From the NCBI GenBank assembly GCA_945890485.1, contig CAMDCN010000010.1:124001-188000 (forward strand): 64,000 nt of DNA, read 5' to 3'. The stretch is from Candidatus Sulfopaludibacter sp. SbA3. GTDB lineage: Bacteria; Acidobacteriota; Terriglobia; Bryobacterales; Bryobacteraceae. A program made the translations under genes and the position numbers. Each line of letters opens with the position of its first letter. Position 1 is the first letter of the stretch. Shown here piece after piece: positions 7,912 to 16,899 of this stretch. Under the pieces are notes generated by a model. The model searched no databases. It saw only the letters and a list, made by a program, of their open reading frames with translations, and was not told the origin of the DNA.

Positions 7912-10497
7912 ATGGAATGGTACCGCCTGTCCGAGAACGACGTCCTGGCCAAGTTGGCCGCGTCTCCCGAAGGCCTCCCGGCCGGCGAAGTTCAACGTCG
8001 CCTTGCCGAACACGGTCCCAATGACCTGATCGTCCAGGGCGTCCGCAGTCCCTGGAAGATCCTCTTCGAACAGTTTACGGCCTTCATGGTACTGACCCTG
8101 ATTGTCGCGGCGGTCATCTCCGCGGCCTTGGGGGACCTGAAGGACGCCGTCGCCATTGGCGTCATCGTTCTCCTCAATGGCATTCTCGGCTTCAGTCAGG
8201 AATACCGCGCCGAACAGGCCATGGCCGCCCTGAAGAAGATGGCTATTCCCCACGCCCGCGTCCGCCGCGGCGGCGAGACCAGCGAAATCTCCTCCTCCGA
8301 TCTTGTCCCCGGTGACATCCTGTATCTCGAAGCCGGCAACCTCATCCCCGCCGATTGCCGCTTGCTGGAGTCGGTCCATCTCCAGGTTCAAGAGGCCGCC
8401 CTCACCGGCGAATCGGAACCCATCCGCAAAGTCACCGAGGCCATCGATACCCCCGAACTCTCCCTCGGCGATCGCCGCAACATGGTCTACCGCGGCACCT
8501 TCGTCTCCGCCGGCCGCGGCTCCGCCATCGTTACCGGCACCGGCATGAAGACCGAACTCGGCCGCATCGCCACCCTGCTCCAAGCCGTCGAACAAGAACA
8601 GACCCCGCTCCAGAAGCGCCTCGATGTTCTCGGCAAGCGCCTCGCCGCCATCGCCCTCGCCATCGTCTCCGCCATTTTCGTCCAGGGTCTTCTCCGCGGC
8701 GAGGACCTCAAGCTTATGTTCCTCACCGCCGTCAGCATCGGCGTCGCGGCTATTCCCGAAGGGCTGCCCGCCGTCGTCACCATTGCGCTCACCCTCGGCG
8801 CCCAGCGCATGCTGAAACGAAAAGTCCTTGTCCGCCGCCTCTCCGCCGTCGAAAGTCTCGGGTCCATCACGGTCATCTGCTCCGACAAGACCGGCACCCT
8901 CACCGAGAACCGGATGACGGTCGCCAGCCTCCACCCCACCGACTCCCGGTTCCTCCTCCTCGGCGGCGCCCTCTGCAACGACGCCATCCTCCAACCGAAC
9001 GGTGCGGTCCTCGGCGACCCCACCGAAACGGCCCTGGCCGTCGCGGCTGCCAAGTTTGATCTCGACCGCGCCCACGTCGAACCCGTTCTCCCCCGCGTCG
9101 GCGAGATCCCTTTCGACTCTGGCCGCAAGCGCATGACCACCGTCCACGACCGCACCGGCGAAGCTCCCTTGCTCCCGCACTCTCTGCAGTCCGCCCCGCG
9201 CCTCGCCTTCACCAAGGGCTCTGTTGACGGTCTCCTGAAGCTCTCCACGCACGTCTGGTCTGACGGCCAGGCCGTGCCCCTCGATGCCGGTTGGCATGCC
9301 AAGCTCGAGCAAGCGAATGAAGCGATGGCCAGCCAGGGCATGCGCGTCCTCGGAGTCTCCTTCCGCACCCTGGCGCCTGGCGCCGAGGCCGTTGAAGCCG
9401 ATCTCACCTTCATCGGCATGACGGGCATTATTGACCCGCCGCGCAAGGAAGCTGCCGAAGCGGTCGCCAAGTGCCAATCCGCTGGCATCAAAGGCGTCAT
9501 GATCACCGGCGATCACCCCCTCACCGCTATCTATATCGCCGGGGAACTCGGCCTCGCCGGCGACGGTAGCGTCATCAAGGGACCCGAACTCGAGCGCATG
9601 TCCATCGACGAACTCAAGCAGCGCGCCGCCGCAACCACCGTCTACGCCCGCGTCTCCCCCGAACACAAGCTCAAGATTGTCGACGCACTGCAAGGCCTCG
9701 GCCATATCGCCGCCATGACCGGCGACGGCGTCAACGACGCCCCGGCTCTCAAGAAGGCCGACATCGGCATCGCCATGGGCATCACCGGCACCGACGTCGC
9801 CAAGGAAGCCGCCGACATGGTGCTGCTCGATGACAACTTCGCCAGCATCGTTGCCGCGGTGGAAGAGGGCCGCATCATCTACGACAACGTCCGCAAGTTC
9901 ATCAAGTACATCCTCGCCACCAACGCCGGCGAAATCTGCCTGATGGTCGCGGCGCCCTTCGCCGGGATGCCTCTGCCTCTGCTCCCCCTGCAAATCCTCT
10001 GGCTGAACCTTGTCACCGACGGCCTGCCCGCCCTCGCCCTCGGCGTCGAACCGGCGGAACAGAACGTCATGCAGAAGCCGCCTCACCCGCCTTCCGAGAG
10101 CGTTTTCGCTCGCGGTTTGGGCATCCATGTGGCTTGGGTCGGCCTGCTGATGGGCGCACTCTGTCTCGGGGTGGGCTACTGGTATTGGAGCCAGGGGAAC
10201 CCCCACTGGCAGACGATTCTCTTCAGCACGCTCACCTTCACGCAGATGGCTCACGTCATGGCCATTCGCTCGGAAGACCAATCGCTCTTCACCATCGGCT
10301 TCTTTTCGAATCCCTACATGGTCGCTGCTGTCGCGCTCACGTTCGTCCTCCAGCTCGCGCTGATTTACGTCCCCTTTCTGCAGACGTTCTTCTCCACCAC
10401 GGCTCTAACCGCTGAGGAGTTGGGCGTATCCATCGGGCTCAGCCTCATCATCTTCGTGGCCGTGGAACTCGAAAAGTGGAACAGCCGGAGATCCTGA
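7912..10497 (+). CDS. Calcium-type cation-transporting P-type ATPase (P2A)
   Basis: 861 residues with the full P-type ATPase layout: N-terminal cation ATPase domain, TGES of the actuator domain at 165-168, PEGLP in membrane helix 4 (282-286), phosphorylation site DKTGTLT with Asp325, and hinge motif TGDGVNDAP near 603. In helix 6, [14 protein letters not shown] keeps the Asn and Asp that bind Ca2+ in the SERCA/PMCA group, so export of Ca2+ (or Mn2+) from the cytoplasm is likely. The C-terminal cation ATPase domain has four further membrane helices. The next gene starts inside its last 22 bases. Confidence 0.93.
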   Translation: MEWYRLSENDVLAKLAASPEGLPAGEVQRRLAEHGPNDLIVQGVRSPWKILFEQFTAFMVLTLIVAAVISAALGDLKDAVAIGVIVLLNGILGFSQEYRAEQAMAALKKMAIPHARVRRGGETSEISSSDLVPGDILYLEAGNLIPADCRLLESVHLQVQEAALTGESEPIRKVTEAIDTPELSLGDRRNMVYRGTFVSAGRGSAIVTGTGMKTELGRIATLLQAVEQEQTPLQKRLDVLGKRLAAIALAIVSAIFVQGLLRGEDLKLMFLTAVSIGVAAIPEGLPAVVTIALTLGAQRMLKRKVLVRRLSAVESLGSITVICSDKTGTLTENRMTVASLHPTDSRFLLLGGALCNDAILQPNGAVLGDPTETALAVAAAKFDLDRAHVEPVLPRVGEIPFDSGRKRMTTVHDRTGEAPLLPHSLQSAPRLAFTKGSVDGLLKLSTHVWSDGQAVPLDAGWHAKLEQANEAMASQGMRVLGVSFRTLAPGAEAVEADLTFIGMTGIIDPPRKEAAEAVAKCQSAGIKGVMITGDHPLTAIYIAGELGLAGDGSVIKGPELERMSIDELKQRAAATTVYARVSPEHKLKIVDALQGLGHIAAMTGDGVNDAPALKKADIGIAMGITGTDVAKEAADMVLLDDNFASIVAAVEEGRIIYDNVRKFIKYILATNAGEICLMVAAPFAGMPLPLLPLQILWLNLVTDGLPALALGVEPAEQNVMQKPPHPPSESVFARGLGIHVAWVGLLMGALCLGVGYWYWSQGNPHWQTILFSTLTFTQMAHVMAIRSEDQSLFTIGFFSNPYMVAAVALTFVLQLALIYVPFLQTFFSTTALTAEELGVSIGLSLIIFVAVELEKWNSRRS

Positions 10498-11048
10498 GCT
10501 TCGCCTCGCAAGAGGAGCTCCTGCGGTGGCTTGCCGAGAATCATGGGACCTCCCTTGGCATCTGGCTTCGTTTCGCAAAAAAGGGTTCCGGTATTCCCAG
10601 CGTCACCTATCCGGAAGCCGTTGACGCCGCCCTTTGCTGGGGCTGGATCGACGCGCAGGTGAAGAGCGAGTCCGCCACCACCTACCGCCAACGCTTCACG
10701 CCGCGGGGCCGCCGCAGCATCTGGTCGAAAATCAATCGCGAGAAAGTCGCCAAGCTCATCGCCGATGGCCGCATGCGTCCGCCCGGACTCGCCGAGGTGG
10801 AACGCGCCCAAGCCGACGGCCGTTGGGATGCCGCCTACGATTCCCCGAAAACCGCCGAGACCCCGCCCGATTTCGCTGCCGCTCTCGCGGAAAACCCAGC
10901 GGCCGCCGCCCACTACGCCAGCTTAAAAAGTCAGAATCGGTACTCTATGCTCTTCCGGCTCCAAACCTTGAAACGTGCGGAAACCCGCGCCCGGCGCATC
11001 GCTGAATTCGTCGCAATGCTCGGGCGCGGGGAAACGCCTTATGCCTGA
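10476..11048 (+). CDS. YdeI/OmpD-associated family protein
   Basis: 190 residues from a GTG start 22 bases inside the ATPase gene. It has the conserved N-terminal block of the YdeI/OmpD-associated family: [20 protein letters not shown], then [15 protein letters not shown] and [14 protein letters not shown]. The C-terminal helical repeat contains a [20 protein letters not shown]-like helix. Family members have been linked to resistance to antimicrobial peptides and polymyxins in enterics, but the biochemical function is unknown. It is probably co-transcribed with the ATPase. It is convergent with the following dehydrogenase, with 4 bases between them. Confidence 0.85.
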   Translation: MEQPEILSFASQEELLRWLAENHGTSLGIWLRFAKKGSGIPSVTYPEAVDAALCWGWIDAQVKSESATTYRQRFTPRGRRSIWSKINREKVAKLIADGRMRPPGLAEVERAQADGRWDAAYDSPKTAETPPDFAAALAENPAAAAHYASLKSQNRYSMLFRLQTLKRAETRARRIAEFVAMLGRGETPYA

Positions 11049-11052
11049 AGAA

Positions 11053-12021
11053 CTAGTAGCCGAGTTTCTTGTTCACGAGATTCTCAAGCGGCTCGTCCTT
11101 CACAAACCGGAAGAAGTTTTCGACAAAGAACTGCATGGCCTCGTCGGTCCACGTCGCTGTGTGGTCGGCGCAGTGCGGCGAAATCAACACGTTTTCCATC
11201 TTCCAGAACGGATGCTCGGCCGGTAGCGGCTCCACGTCGAACACGTCCAGCGCCGCGCCGCGAATCTTCCCGGACGCCAACGCCTCCACCAGCGCCGCCT
11301 CGTCCACCACCGGTCCCCGGCCCAGGTTGATCAAAACCGCCGAAGGCTTCATCGCGGCCAGTTCCGCCGCGCCAATCAGGCCTTTGGTTTCGTCCGTCAA
11401 AGGCGCCGCCAGCAATACATAATCACAGCCCGCCAGCATCTCGGCGCGGTCGGCAATCGCAAAGCTCTTCGAGACAATCGGGTCGTTCCCCGAAAGCTCC
11501 GGCCGTCGCCGGATGGCGTGGATCTCGAGCCCCAATGCCTTCGCCCGCACCGCGGTTGCCCGGCCGATCTCGCCGTAGCCCACCACTCCCAGCGTCTTGC
11601 CGGTGATCATCTCGACGTCAAACTGCTCCCACCGGGCTGCTTCCTGATTCTTAACCATCCGCCGCAAGTCTTTCGCGAAGAACAGGATCGACGCGATGCC
11701 GAATTCGCCCAGTGACTCTTTGAACACGCCGCGCGCGTTCGTCATCGGGATCTCGCTCTCCACCAGCGCTGGGAACAAGGTCGATTCCAGGCCGGCCGAC
11801 ATCGAATGCAGCCAGCGCGCGTTCGGCGCCAGGTGCCAAAGCGATTCGAGCTTCACGCCCGCATTCATACAGTTCAGGACGACATCGGCGCGATCACCGA
11901 GAGAAGCGAAGGCTTCCGGGGTGTTGCCAATCACAACTTCCGTGCCGGCAGGCAGTTGGTCCAGCCAACGCAAATAGGGGGCGGCCGGATTCGAAATGAC
12001 CATGATGCTCAGATGGGACAT
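11053..12021 (-). CDS. D-2-hydroxyacid dehydrogenase, NAD(P)-dependent
   Basis: 322 residues of the formate/glycerate dehydrogenase superfamily. The Rossmann glycine motif is VGYGEIGRA (about 147-155). The catalytic residues are present: Arg in LINLGRGPVVDE, Glu in ALDVFDVEPLP, and His in LISPHCADHT. It should interconvert a 2-keto acid and a D-2-hydroxy acid; short members of this group act on glyoxylate, hydroxypyruvate or bulkier keto acids, and the sequence does not settle which. There is no export signal. It diverges from the zinc-ribbon protein gene. Confidence 0.9.
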   Translation of the reverse strand: MSHLSIMVISNPAAPYLRWLDQLPAGTEVVIGNTPEAFASLGDRADVVLNCMNAGVKLESLWHLAPNARWLHSMSAGLESTLFPALVESEIPMTNARGVFKESLGEFGIASILFFAKDLRRMVKNQEAARWEQFDVEMITGKTLGVVGYGEIGRATAVRAKALGLEIHAIRRRPELSGNDPIVSKSFAIADRAEMLAGCDYVLLAAPLTDETKGLIGAAELAAMKPSAVLINLGRGPVVDEAALVEALASGKIRGAALDVFDVEPLPAEHPFWKMENVLISPHCADHTATWTDEAMQFFVENFFRFVKDEPLENLVNKKLGY

Positions 12022-12061
12022 GAACTACACCGTATCATGCTGGTTGCGGCATCTAGCGTAT

Positions 12062-12724
12062 GTGGCGGAAACTAAAGCAGTGCCAGAATTTTGTAGTTGC
12101 GGCGCGCGGTTGCCGGAAGACGCGCGGTTTTGCCATAAATGCGGCAAGCCGCAGTTTGAAGAGGTTGAGCCGGAACTAGCGCCTGTTGCCGCGGCCGTCG
12201 CGCCTCCGCCGCCCCCTCTTGTCGAGGGGCCGCTGCCTATCGACTTTCATAACGGCAAGGCCATCCGCGCCGCCCTCTTCACGGCGTCGCTGATCTTCTT
12301 CTTTTCCACCGTACCGCTTCCTTTCGCCGCAGCGCTGTTGTGGCGCGTGGTGATCCTGGTCGCCGGGGGCTTTCTCTCGGTGGTCTTCTATCGCCGCTGG
12401 ACCGGCCAGACGATGACGATTAAGAGCGGAGCGCGCATCGGTTGGATCACCGGCATCTTCGCGTTTGTTCTGACGCTTCTCGTCCTCACGATCGCTATGG
12501 TCGCCATCTCGTCGAACGGGGACCTCATTAGCGCCTGGTCCGAACAGATGCGCCAAAACGGCGGCAACGACCCGGGCGTGGAGCAGGCGGTCGAGGTGAT
12601 GAAGCAGCCAGCCAGCTTCGCCCTGCTGATTCTCCTCGTGATCGCGATTCTCTTCGGCGTGACTACGATCCTGCCGTCCCTCGGAGGCATTCTCGCCGCG
12701 AAGGTGTTCAAGAAAGACGGCTAA
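12062..12724 (+). CDS. Zinc-ribbon membrane protein, function unknown
   Basis: About 220 residues. An N-terminal zinc ribbon (FCSCGARLPEDARFCHKCGK, two CXC/CXXC pairs) is followed by a proline-rich linker, two closely spaced membrane helices (VVILVAGGFLSVVFY region), another helix (GIFAFVLTLLVLTIAM) and a C-terminal helix (FALLILLVIAILFGV). GTG 12062 is preferred because the ribbon then begins near the N-terminus; the longer in-frame option from 11996 would overlap the divergent dehydrogenase. Start confidence is moderate. A decayed copy of its 3' end (the ILPSLGGILAAKVFK segment) lies downstream at about 13334-13386. Confidence 0.65.
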   Translation: MAETKAVPEFCSCGARLPEDARFCHKCGKPQFEEVEPELAPVAAAVAPPPPPLVEGPLPIDFHNGKAIRAALFTASLIFFFSTVPLPFAAALLWRVVILVAGGFLSVVFYRRWTGQTMTIKSGARIGWITGIFAFVLTLLVLTIAMVAISSNGDLISAWSEQMRQNGGNDPGVEQAVEVMKQPASFALLILLVIAILFGVTTILPSLGGILAAKVFKKDG

Positions 12725-12753
12725 CGGTGTGTTAGGGTGAGGCGAGTCCGCCC

Positions 12754-13272
12754 ATGAATGACGCTAGTACTGCACAGGTGATTCTGCGATCCATCGCTGT
12801 GGCAACCTTCGTGTACCTGTACCTTGTCGGCTGGATCCGCCAACGTACCCTCGGTCCCGCCCTCTTAAAGCTGCCATCTCGGAACCGCTTGCAAGCGTGG
12901 CTTCTGGTCTTCATTGCCTGCCTGGCTGCCACCTACGCTTCCCGAGGCGATTCCCTTCGTGAAGTGGCGCTCGAAGTGGGCTTCTTTTTGTTAATAGCGA
13001 GCGCAATGTTCTTGGCTGGGCGGTTCTCGATTCACAGCAATGGGATTATTTGCGGATCATCCATCATCCCGTGGACTCAGCTCGAAGGTTGGGCCTGGGA
13101 CTCTCCCTCTCAAAACCTCGTGCTCTGGGCTCCGTGGTCTGCTATCCACCTTCTACCCTTTCGCGCCATTACCCGTTGCAAGACGGGCCGCGTGAAGTCA
13201 ATCGAACTCGAAGCCCTCCTTCAGCGTTTCGCCCCAGAACGATTCCGCCCGTCCCCCACTAGGTTGTCTTAG
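12754..13272 (+). CDS. Hypothetical membrane protein, DUF5673-like, intact copy of a tandem duplication
   Basis: 172 residues with a first membrane helix (about 8-28), a helix pair near 48-85 and a soluble C-terminal part reading ISIHSNGI-type, IIPWTQLEGWAW and LVLWAP. That PW-x-x-hydrophobic-x-x-W pattern is seen in small bacterial membrane proteins with a PH-like C-terminal domain; the family call is tentative. It starts 29 bases after the zinc-ribbon gene and probably shares its transcript. A second, frameshifted copy follows at about 13388-13740. Its stop lies inside a remnant of the EamA gene. Confidence 0.6.
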   Translation: MNDASTAQVILRSIAVATFVYLYLVGWIRQRTLGPALLKLPSRNRLQAWLLVFIACLAATYASRGDSLREVALEVGFFLLIASAMFLAGRFSIHSNGIICGSSIIPWTQLEGWAWDSPSQNLVLWAPWSAIHLLPFRAITRCKTGRVKSIELEALLQRFAPERFRPSPTRLS

Positions 13273-13309
13273 GCTTCGGGTGGCTGAATCGCTTCACAAT
13301 CCCTCGACC
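13259..13309 (-). pseudogene. Fragment of the EamA transporter 3' end
   Basis: On the minus strand this reads GIVKRFSHPKPKT followed by one residue and a stop (TAG at 13261-13259). The intact EamA gene ends in the same peptide at 13729. It is a remnant left by the tandem duplication and marks the end of copy A. Confidence 0.8.
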
Positions 13310-13327
13310 CTGGAAGTAAGCCAGCCT

Positions 13328-13783
13328 AGGAGCGCCACCATCCTGCCGACCTTGGCGGAATTCTTGCGGCGAAGGTGTTCAAACAGGTATCACATTCAAT
13401 TTGTGCTTTGGAATTTTCACTTGGCTCCGCCAACGAACCCTTGGCCCCGCGATCCTGAAGACGTCTCCGCAACACCGCTGGCATGGTGTTTGTCGGGTCG
13501 CTGGCTGCTGCTGTCGTCTATGCTCGTAGCAGCGATCAACGCCTGCTTCTGGTTGGCGCCCGGGGTTCACTACTTTTTGGACCGTTTATCCGTTCACCCT
13601 GGTGGCCTTGCCATCCACTCGTCGGTCATCCCGTGGGCTAAGCTGCAGGGCTGGTTGTGGGAACATCCCTCGCAACAGCGAGTGCTCTGGGCTCCCCCGC
13701 CCCTCGCATTCTTGCCGCCTCTCGCCAACTACCTTGTCTTCGGCTTCGGATGACTAAACCGCTTCACAATCCCGACCCCTAAA
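13328..13783. repeat. Tandem duplication, copy B (degenerate)
   Basis: It begins with a decayed copy of the zinc-ribbon gene 3' end (13334-13386, one base deleted relative to 12662-12715), continues with a frameshifted copy of the hypothetical membrane gene, and ends inside the intact EamA gene. It is shorter than copy A by about 200 bases because of internal deletions. Confidence 0.8.
13388..13740 (+). pseudogene. Frameshifted second copy of the hypothetical membrane protein gene
   Basis: From 13422 one frame reads WLRQRTLGPAILK, matching WIRQRTLGPALLK of the intact copy. Further on, another frame reads IHSSVIPWAKLQGWLWEHPS and VLWAP, matching IIPWTQLEGWAWDSPS and VLWAP of the intact copy. 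The homologous parts therefore lie in two frames, and the region between them is shortened. An open frame of 157 codons from 13280 spans part of this but joins unrelated and homologous parts, so it should not be annotated as a gene. Confidence 0.78.
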
Positions 13784-14631
13784 AAAATCACCAACATCGC
13801 CGCCAACTCCTTCACCCCAAACGGCTCGTCATAAAATAGCTTCCCCAACGACACCGCCACCACCGGGTTGATGTACGTGTAAATCGAAACCAACGAAATC
13901 GGCAGCGTCTCCAACGCGTATATATACGCGCTGTAAGCCACAATCGAACCAAACGTCACCAGCCAAGCCACGCCCCAAACGCCCGGCCAACTCCAATGCA
14001 CTGCCCGCTGCGGTATCGCCAGCGCCAACACCAAACACACCACCCCCACCGCCATCTGCTGCAGCGCCCCCGTCAACATCGGGTGCGTCTCCGTCTTCCA
14101 CCGCCGCTGCAGAATCGACCCCGCATTCCAGAAGAAACTCCCCACCTGCAGAATCAGAAAACCCGTCCATACGGCTGGCGTAATCTCCAGCGCCCCCGCT
14201 CCCGGCGTCACCAGCAGCGCCGTCCCGCACAGCCCAATCGCCAACCCCACCGTCACCGCCCACGTCAACTTCTCCCCGCCCGGCACCAGCGCTTCCAATC
14301 CCACCAACCAGAACGGAGCCGTCGTCAAGAACAACGCCGCCAAGCCGCTTGGAATCAACGTTTCGCTGAACGTCAGGCACGTGTTCGCAACACCCAATAG
14401 CATCAGCCCCACGGCACACGTCCGCACCATCGTCCGGCCGCTCGGAAACGCCATCCCCTTGTACCAGGCCCACGCCAGCAGGATCGAACCGGACAGCAAG
14501 AACCGCAGCGCCATCAGCACCAACGGCGGAAAAGACTCCAGCGCCACCCGGATTGCGACGTAGGTCGTCCCCCAAAAAATGCAAACCGCGCCCAGGGCAA
14601 GGTAAGGAAGCAGGAGCGGACGGGAGCCCAT
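13729..14631 (-). CDS. EamA-family (DMT) membrane transporter
   Basis: 300 residues with ten hydrophobic segments in two EamA repeats. Typical landmarks are FWGTTYVAIRVAL in helix 1 and INPVVAVSLGKLFYDEPF near the end. DMT transporters of this group export amino acids or other small metabolites; the substrate is not predictable. ATG 14631 is chosen because the protein then starts MGSRPLLLPYLAL, directly before helix 1; the upstream ATG at 14679 would overlap the divergent kinase gene. The last codons lie within copy B of the tandem duplication. Confidence 0.87.
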   Translation of the reverse strand: MGSRPLLLPYLALGAVCIFWGTTYVAIRVALESFPPLVLMALRFLLSGSILLAWAWYKGMAFPSGRTMVRTCAVGLMLLGVANTCLTFSETLIPSGLAALFLTTAPFWLVGLEALVPGGEKLTWAVTVGLAIGLCGTALLVTPGAGALEITPAVWTGFLILQVGSFFWNAGSILQRRWKTETHPMLTGALQQMAVGVVCLVLALAIPQRAVHWSWPGVWGVAWLVTFGSIVAYSAYIYALETLPISLVSIYTYINPVVAVSLGKLFYDEPFGVKELAAMLVIFLGVGIVKRFSHPKPKTR

Positions 14632-14660
14632 AAAACAGATTAACACCGTAGAATAGGGGT

Positions 14661-15593
14661 TTGATCCTGACGCTAACATTGAATCCGGCCATCGACCAGA
14701 ACGTCCAGGCCGACCGCTTGGTCTTTGAAGACCGCGCCTATATCCTTTCGACGAACGAGACCCCCGGCGGACGCGGCATTAACTCTTCCATGGTGCTCCA
14801 GGCCTTCGGCGCCAGCACGAAAGCCATTACCGCCGCGGGCGGCAAGAACGGCAAGCGCTTTGAAGAACTGCTCCAGAACGAGTCGTTCCCCGTCGAGTAC
14901 GTAAAGATCAAGAACAACGTCCGCAGCAATCTCACGATCGTCGACAAGCAAGGCCTCGCCGTAAAGCTCAACGAGCGCGGACCGCACATTCAAGCCAGCG
15001 AACTCGCCAAGTTTGAAAAGGCCGTCGCCGAGAATCTCCTCGGCGCCAAATGGCTGATGATCTGCGGCAGCCTGCCGCCCGGCGTGCCTGCTGACTTCTA
15101 CGCCCGCATCATCCGCCAAGCCAAGCAGCAGGAGGTGTATACGCTCCTCGATACCGATGGGGACGCCCTCCTCCACGGCCTAGAAGCCGGCCCCACCGCC
15201 GTCACCCCCAACCAGGCGGAAGCCGAGCGCCTCCTCAACCGCGCCCTCATCACCCGCCAGCACTTCCAGGACGCCGCCCGCCGCATCCACGCCATGGGCG
15301 CGAAGTGGGTCGTGCTCTCGCTCGGCAGTCGAGGAGCCGTCGGCGCTTCCGATAACCAACTCGTTGAAGCGATCCCGCCCATCGTGGATGCCGTCTGTCC
15401 CATCGGCGCCGGTGACGCGCTGGCTGCCGCGTTTGCGTGGGCTATCTCGATGGGCAAGTCATTTGAAGACGCCGTTCGCTGGGGAGTCGCCGCGGGTACC
15501 GCCTCCGCTACGCTGCCGGGCATCTCGTTTGCGAATCTCGCGCAAACGGAGCAGATTCACAGCCGCGTCGAGCTGCGGATCCTTTCCGCCTAA
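14661..15593 (+). CDS. PfkB-family sugar kinase, 1-phosphofructokinase/tagatose-6-phosphate kinase type
   Basis: 310 residues from a TTG start preceded by a GGGG-containing ribosome-binding site. The N-terminus ILTLTLNPAID is the hallmark of the FruK/LacC/PfkB branch. PGGRGINSS follows (sugar binding), and IGAGDALAAAF carries the catalytic Asp and the anion hole. It should phosphorylate a phosphosugar such as fructose 1-phosphate, fructose 6-phosphate or tagatose 6-phosphate with ATP. There is no PTS gene nearby to favour fructose 1-phosphate. Its TAA overlaps the stop of the convergent small membrane gene (CTAA, 15590-15593). Confidence 0.88.
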   Translation: MILTLTLNPAIDQNVQADRLVFEDRAYILSTNETPGGRGINSSMVLQAFGASTKAITAAGGKNGKRFEELLQNESFPVEYVKIKNNVRSNLTIVDKQGLAVKLNERGPHIQASELAKFEKAVAENLLGAKWLMICGSLPPGVPADFYARIIRQAKQQEVYTLLDTDGDALLHGLEAGPTAVTPNQAEAERLLNRALITRQHFQDAARRIHAMGAKWVVLSLGSRGAVGASDNQLVEAIPPIVDAVCPIGAGDALAAAFAWAISMGKSFEDAVRWGVAAGTASATLPGISFANLAQTEQIHSRVELRILSA

Positions 15594-15820
15594 TCCTCGG
15601 ATTTTGGCGGCTTATCCTTCGTGAAAATCTGTTTTTTCGTGCCTACTGTCTGGGTCAGAATCACAAACAGCACTAACATCGATACAAACGTGGCAATCGC
15701 CCCGACCACTAAATAGTCCGTCGATTTCAACGGCCCGGGCATAAGTTGAAAGGCGATGGCGATCGTCACAAGGAAGACAACGACGATGCCGCCGGCGGCC
15801 ATGGCGAAACGCTGATTCAT
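15590..15820 (-). CDS. Small two-helix membrane protein
   Basis: 76 residues with two hydrophobic helices (about 8-27 and 38-59) and a charged, lysine-rich C-terminus ending PPKSED. No family was recognised. It lies 15 bases after the flavin reductase gene and is probably the last gene of that operon. Size and position suggest a small accessory membrane protein. Confidence 0.6.
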   Translation of the reverse strand: MNQRFAMAAGGIVVVFLVTIAIAFQLMPGPLKSTDYLVVGAIATFVSMLVLFVILTQTVGTKKQIFTKDKPPKSED

Positions 15821-15835
15821 TCTCTACCAGTGTAC

Positions 15836-16525
15836 TCAGTCGTACTTTTCAAACACGATCTGCTTGCGGTCGAAACCCAACTCCTTGCCGATCTCGCGGA
15901 CGCTGTCCACCATCTCCTTCAGTCCGCAGGCGTATAGGTGTATGTCCCGCCGGTCGCCGATCGCCGCGAGGACATGCGGCTGCACGCGCCCGGTGGCCCC
16001 CTTCCAGTTCTCGGTCGGCCGCGTCACGGTCGGGAGGAACCGGAAGTTCGGATACTGCTGCTCCAGCGCCCGAAACTCGTCGATATAGAGCAGGTTCTCT
16101 TCATGCCGGGTCCCGTAGATCAGGGTAAACTGCTCCGTCGCCCCGCCGTGCAGCGCTTCAAGCAGCATCGGCCGGTAGGGCACCACGCCCGTCCCGGTCG
16201 CCACCATCACGGAGTCCGCCTTCGGCTGTTTCCAAACGAAAACGCCGAGCGGTCCTTTCATGTCCACGGTTTCGCCGGGCTTCAGCGCAAACAGGTGAGG
16301 AGAGAACAGGCCACCTCCCACTCGGTTTAGACAGATCGAAAACCGGTTGCCCTCAGGCAGCGTCGCGATCGAATACGCGCGCGTCACTTTCTTCTCGTTC
16401 AACGTTTCCGAGAGCGAGACGAACTGCCCCGGGAGAAACTTGAGATCGGATAGCTCAGGAACAGCGAACTCAAACTGGCGGATTTCAGGCGCCATCTGGC
16501 GCGAAGAGACAAGTTCAGCTTTCAT
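15836..16525 (-). CDS. Ferredoxin/flavodoxin-NADP(+) reductase family protein
   Basis: 229 residues with the ferredoxin reductase fold. The FAD-binding motif RAYSIATLP lies near 51-59; the nucleotide-binding part has MVATGTGVVPYRPML and later YACGLKEMVDSV. It lacks a 2Fe-2S domain, so its redox partner must be a separate ferredoxin or flavodoxin. ATG 16525 overlaps the cbiX stop by four bases (ATGA). Longer in-frame starts run through the antisense of neighbouring genes and lack family similarity. Its place beside cbiX suggests redox support of sirohaem-dependent metabolism, but this is only suggestive. Confidence 0.87.
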   Translation of the reverse strand: MKAELVSSRQMAPEIRQFEFAVPELSDLKFLPGQFVSLSETLNEKKVTRAYSIATLPEGNRFSICLNRVGGGLFSPHLFALKPGETVDMKGPLGVFVWKQPKADSVMVATGTGVVPYRPMLLEALHGGATEQFTLIYGTRHEENLLYIDEFRALEQQYPNFRFLPTVTRPTENWKGATGRVQPHVLAAIGDRRDIHLYACGLKEMVDSVREIGKELGFDRKQIVFEKYD

Positions 16526-16899
16526 GCGGTTTTCAATGCGGCGCCAGCGCGCGCCATAACGATTTCCAGCAAGGCCGGATGGCCGTCGAGCGGTTCTGTC
16601 ACCCGGATACTTACCCCTGGATGGATGCTCTCGAGCTCTTCGACGATGCGAGGCAGATCGCGTCGCAAGTGGATGCCCAGCGTCAGGAAATACGGAATCA
16701 CCAGAATCTGCCGTGCGCCTTGCTGGACGAGTGACGCCACTGCGGCCGGCAGGTCCGGGTCGGCCAATTCGAGAAACGCGGTCGCGGTTAACGCATAGCC
16801 GCCCTGCTCCCGCATCGCGGCCGTCACGGCCATTACGGACTGGTTCGCTTCCGGCACGCGCGATCCGTGTCCAAACAAAACTACGCCGACGTCGTTCAT
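16522..16899 (-). CDS. cbiX: Sirohydrochlorin chelatase, short CbiX type
   Basis: 125 residues, the size of the short archaeal-type CbiX (CbiXS), which works as a homodimer. It starts with VVLFGHGSRVPEAN, carrying the first active-site His, and has IPYFLTLGIHLRRDLP with the second His. These insert Co2+ or Fe2+ into sirohydrochlorin on the way to cobalamin or sirohaem. Both ends overlap neighbours by four bases (ATGA), so translation is probably coupled within the operon. No other tetrapyrrole gene is in the window, and the metal specificity cannot be read. Confidence 0.87.
   Translation of the reverse strand: MNDVGVVLFGHGSRVPEANQSVMAVTAAMREQGGYALTATAFLELADPDLPAAVASLVQQGARQILVIPYFLTLGIHLRRDLPRIVEELESIHPGVSIRVTEPLDGHPALLEIVMARAGAALKTA

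Larger units (their letters stand above)
12660..13312. repeat. Tandem duplication, copy A
   Basis: This unit contains the true 3' end of the zinc-ribbon gene, the intact hypothetical membrane protein gene and, on the minus strand, a leftover of the 3' end of the EamA transporter gene. Copy B at about 13328-13783 carries the same three parts in the same order. The boundaries are estimated by eye. Confidence 0.8.

Noticed and set aside
7756-10281. Open frame of 841 codons on the minus strand
   Set aside because: It is exactly antisense to the P-type ATPase gene, whose motifs are complete. Long antisense frames are common in DNA with such GC-rich third positions, and its composition (Gly, Asp, Glu, Ala) is unlike a real protein.
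13280-13753. Open frame of 157 codons on the plus strand
   Set aside because: It crosses the decayed copy of a duplication and mixes frames; treated as a pseudogene.
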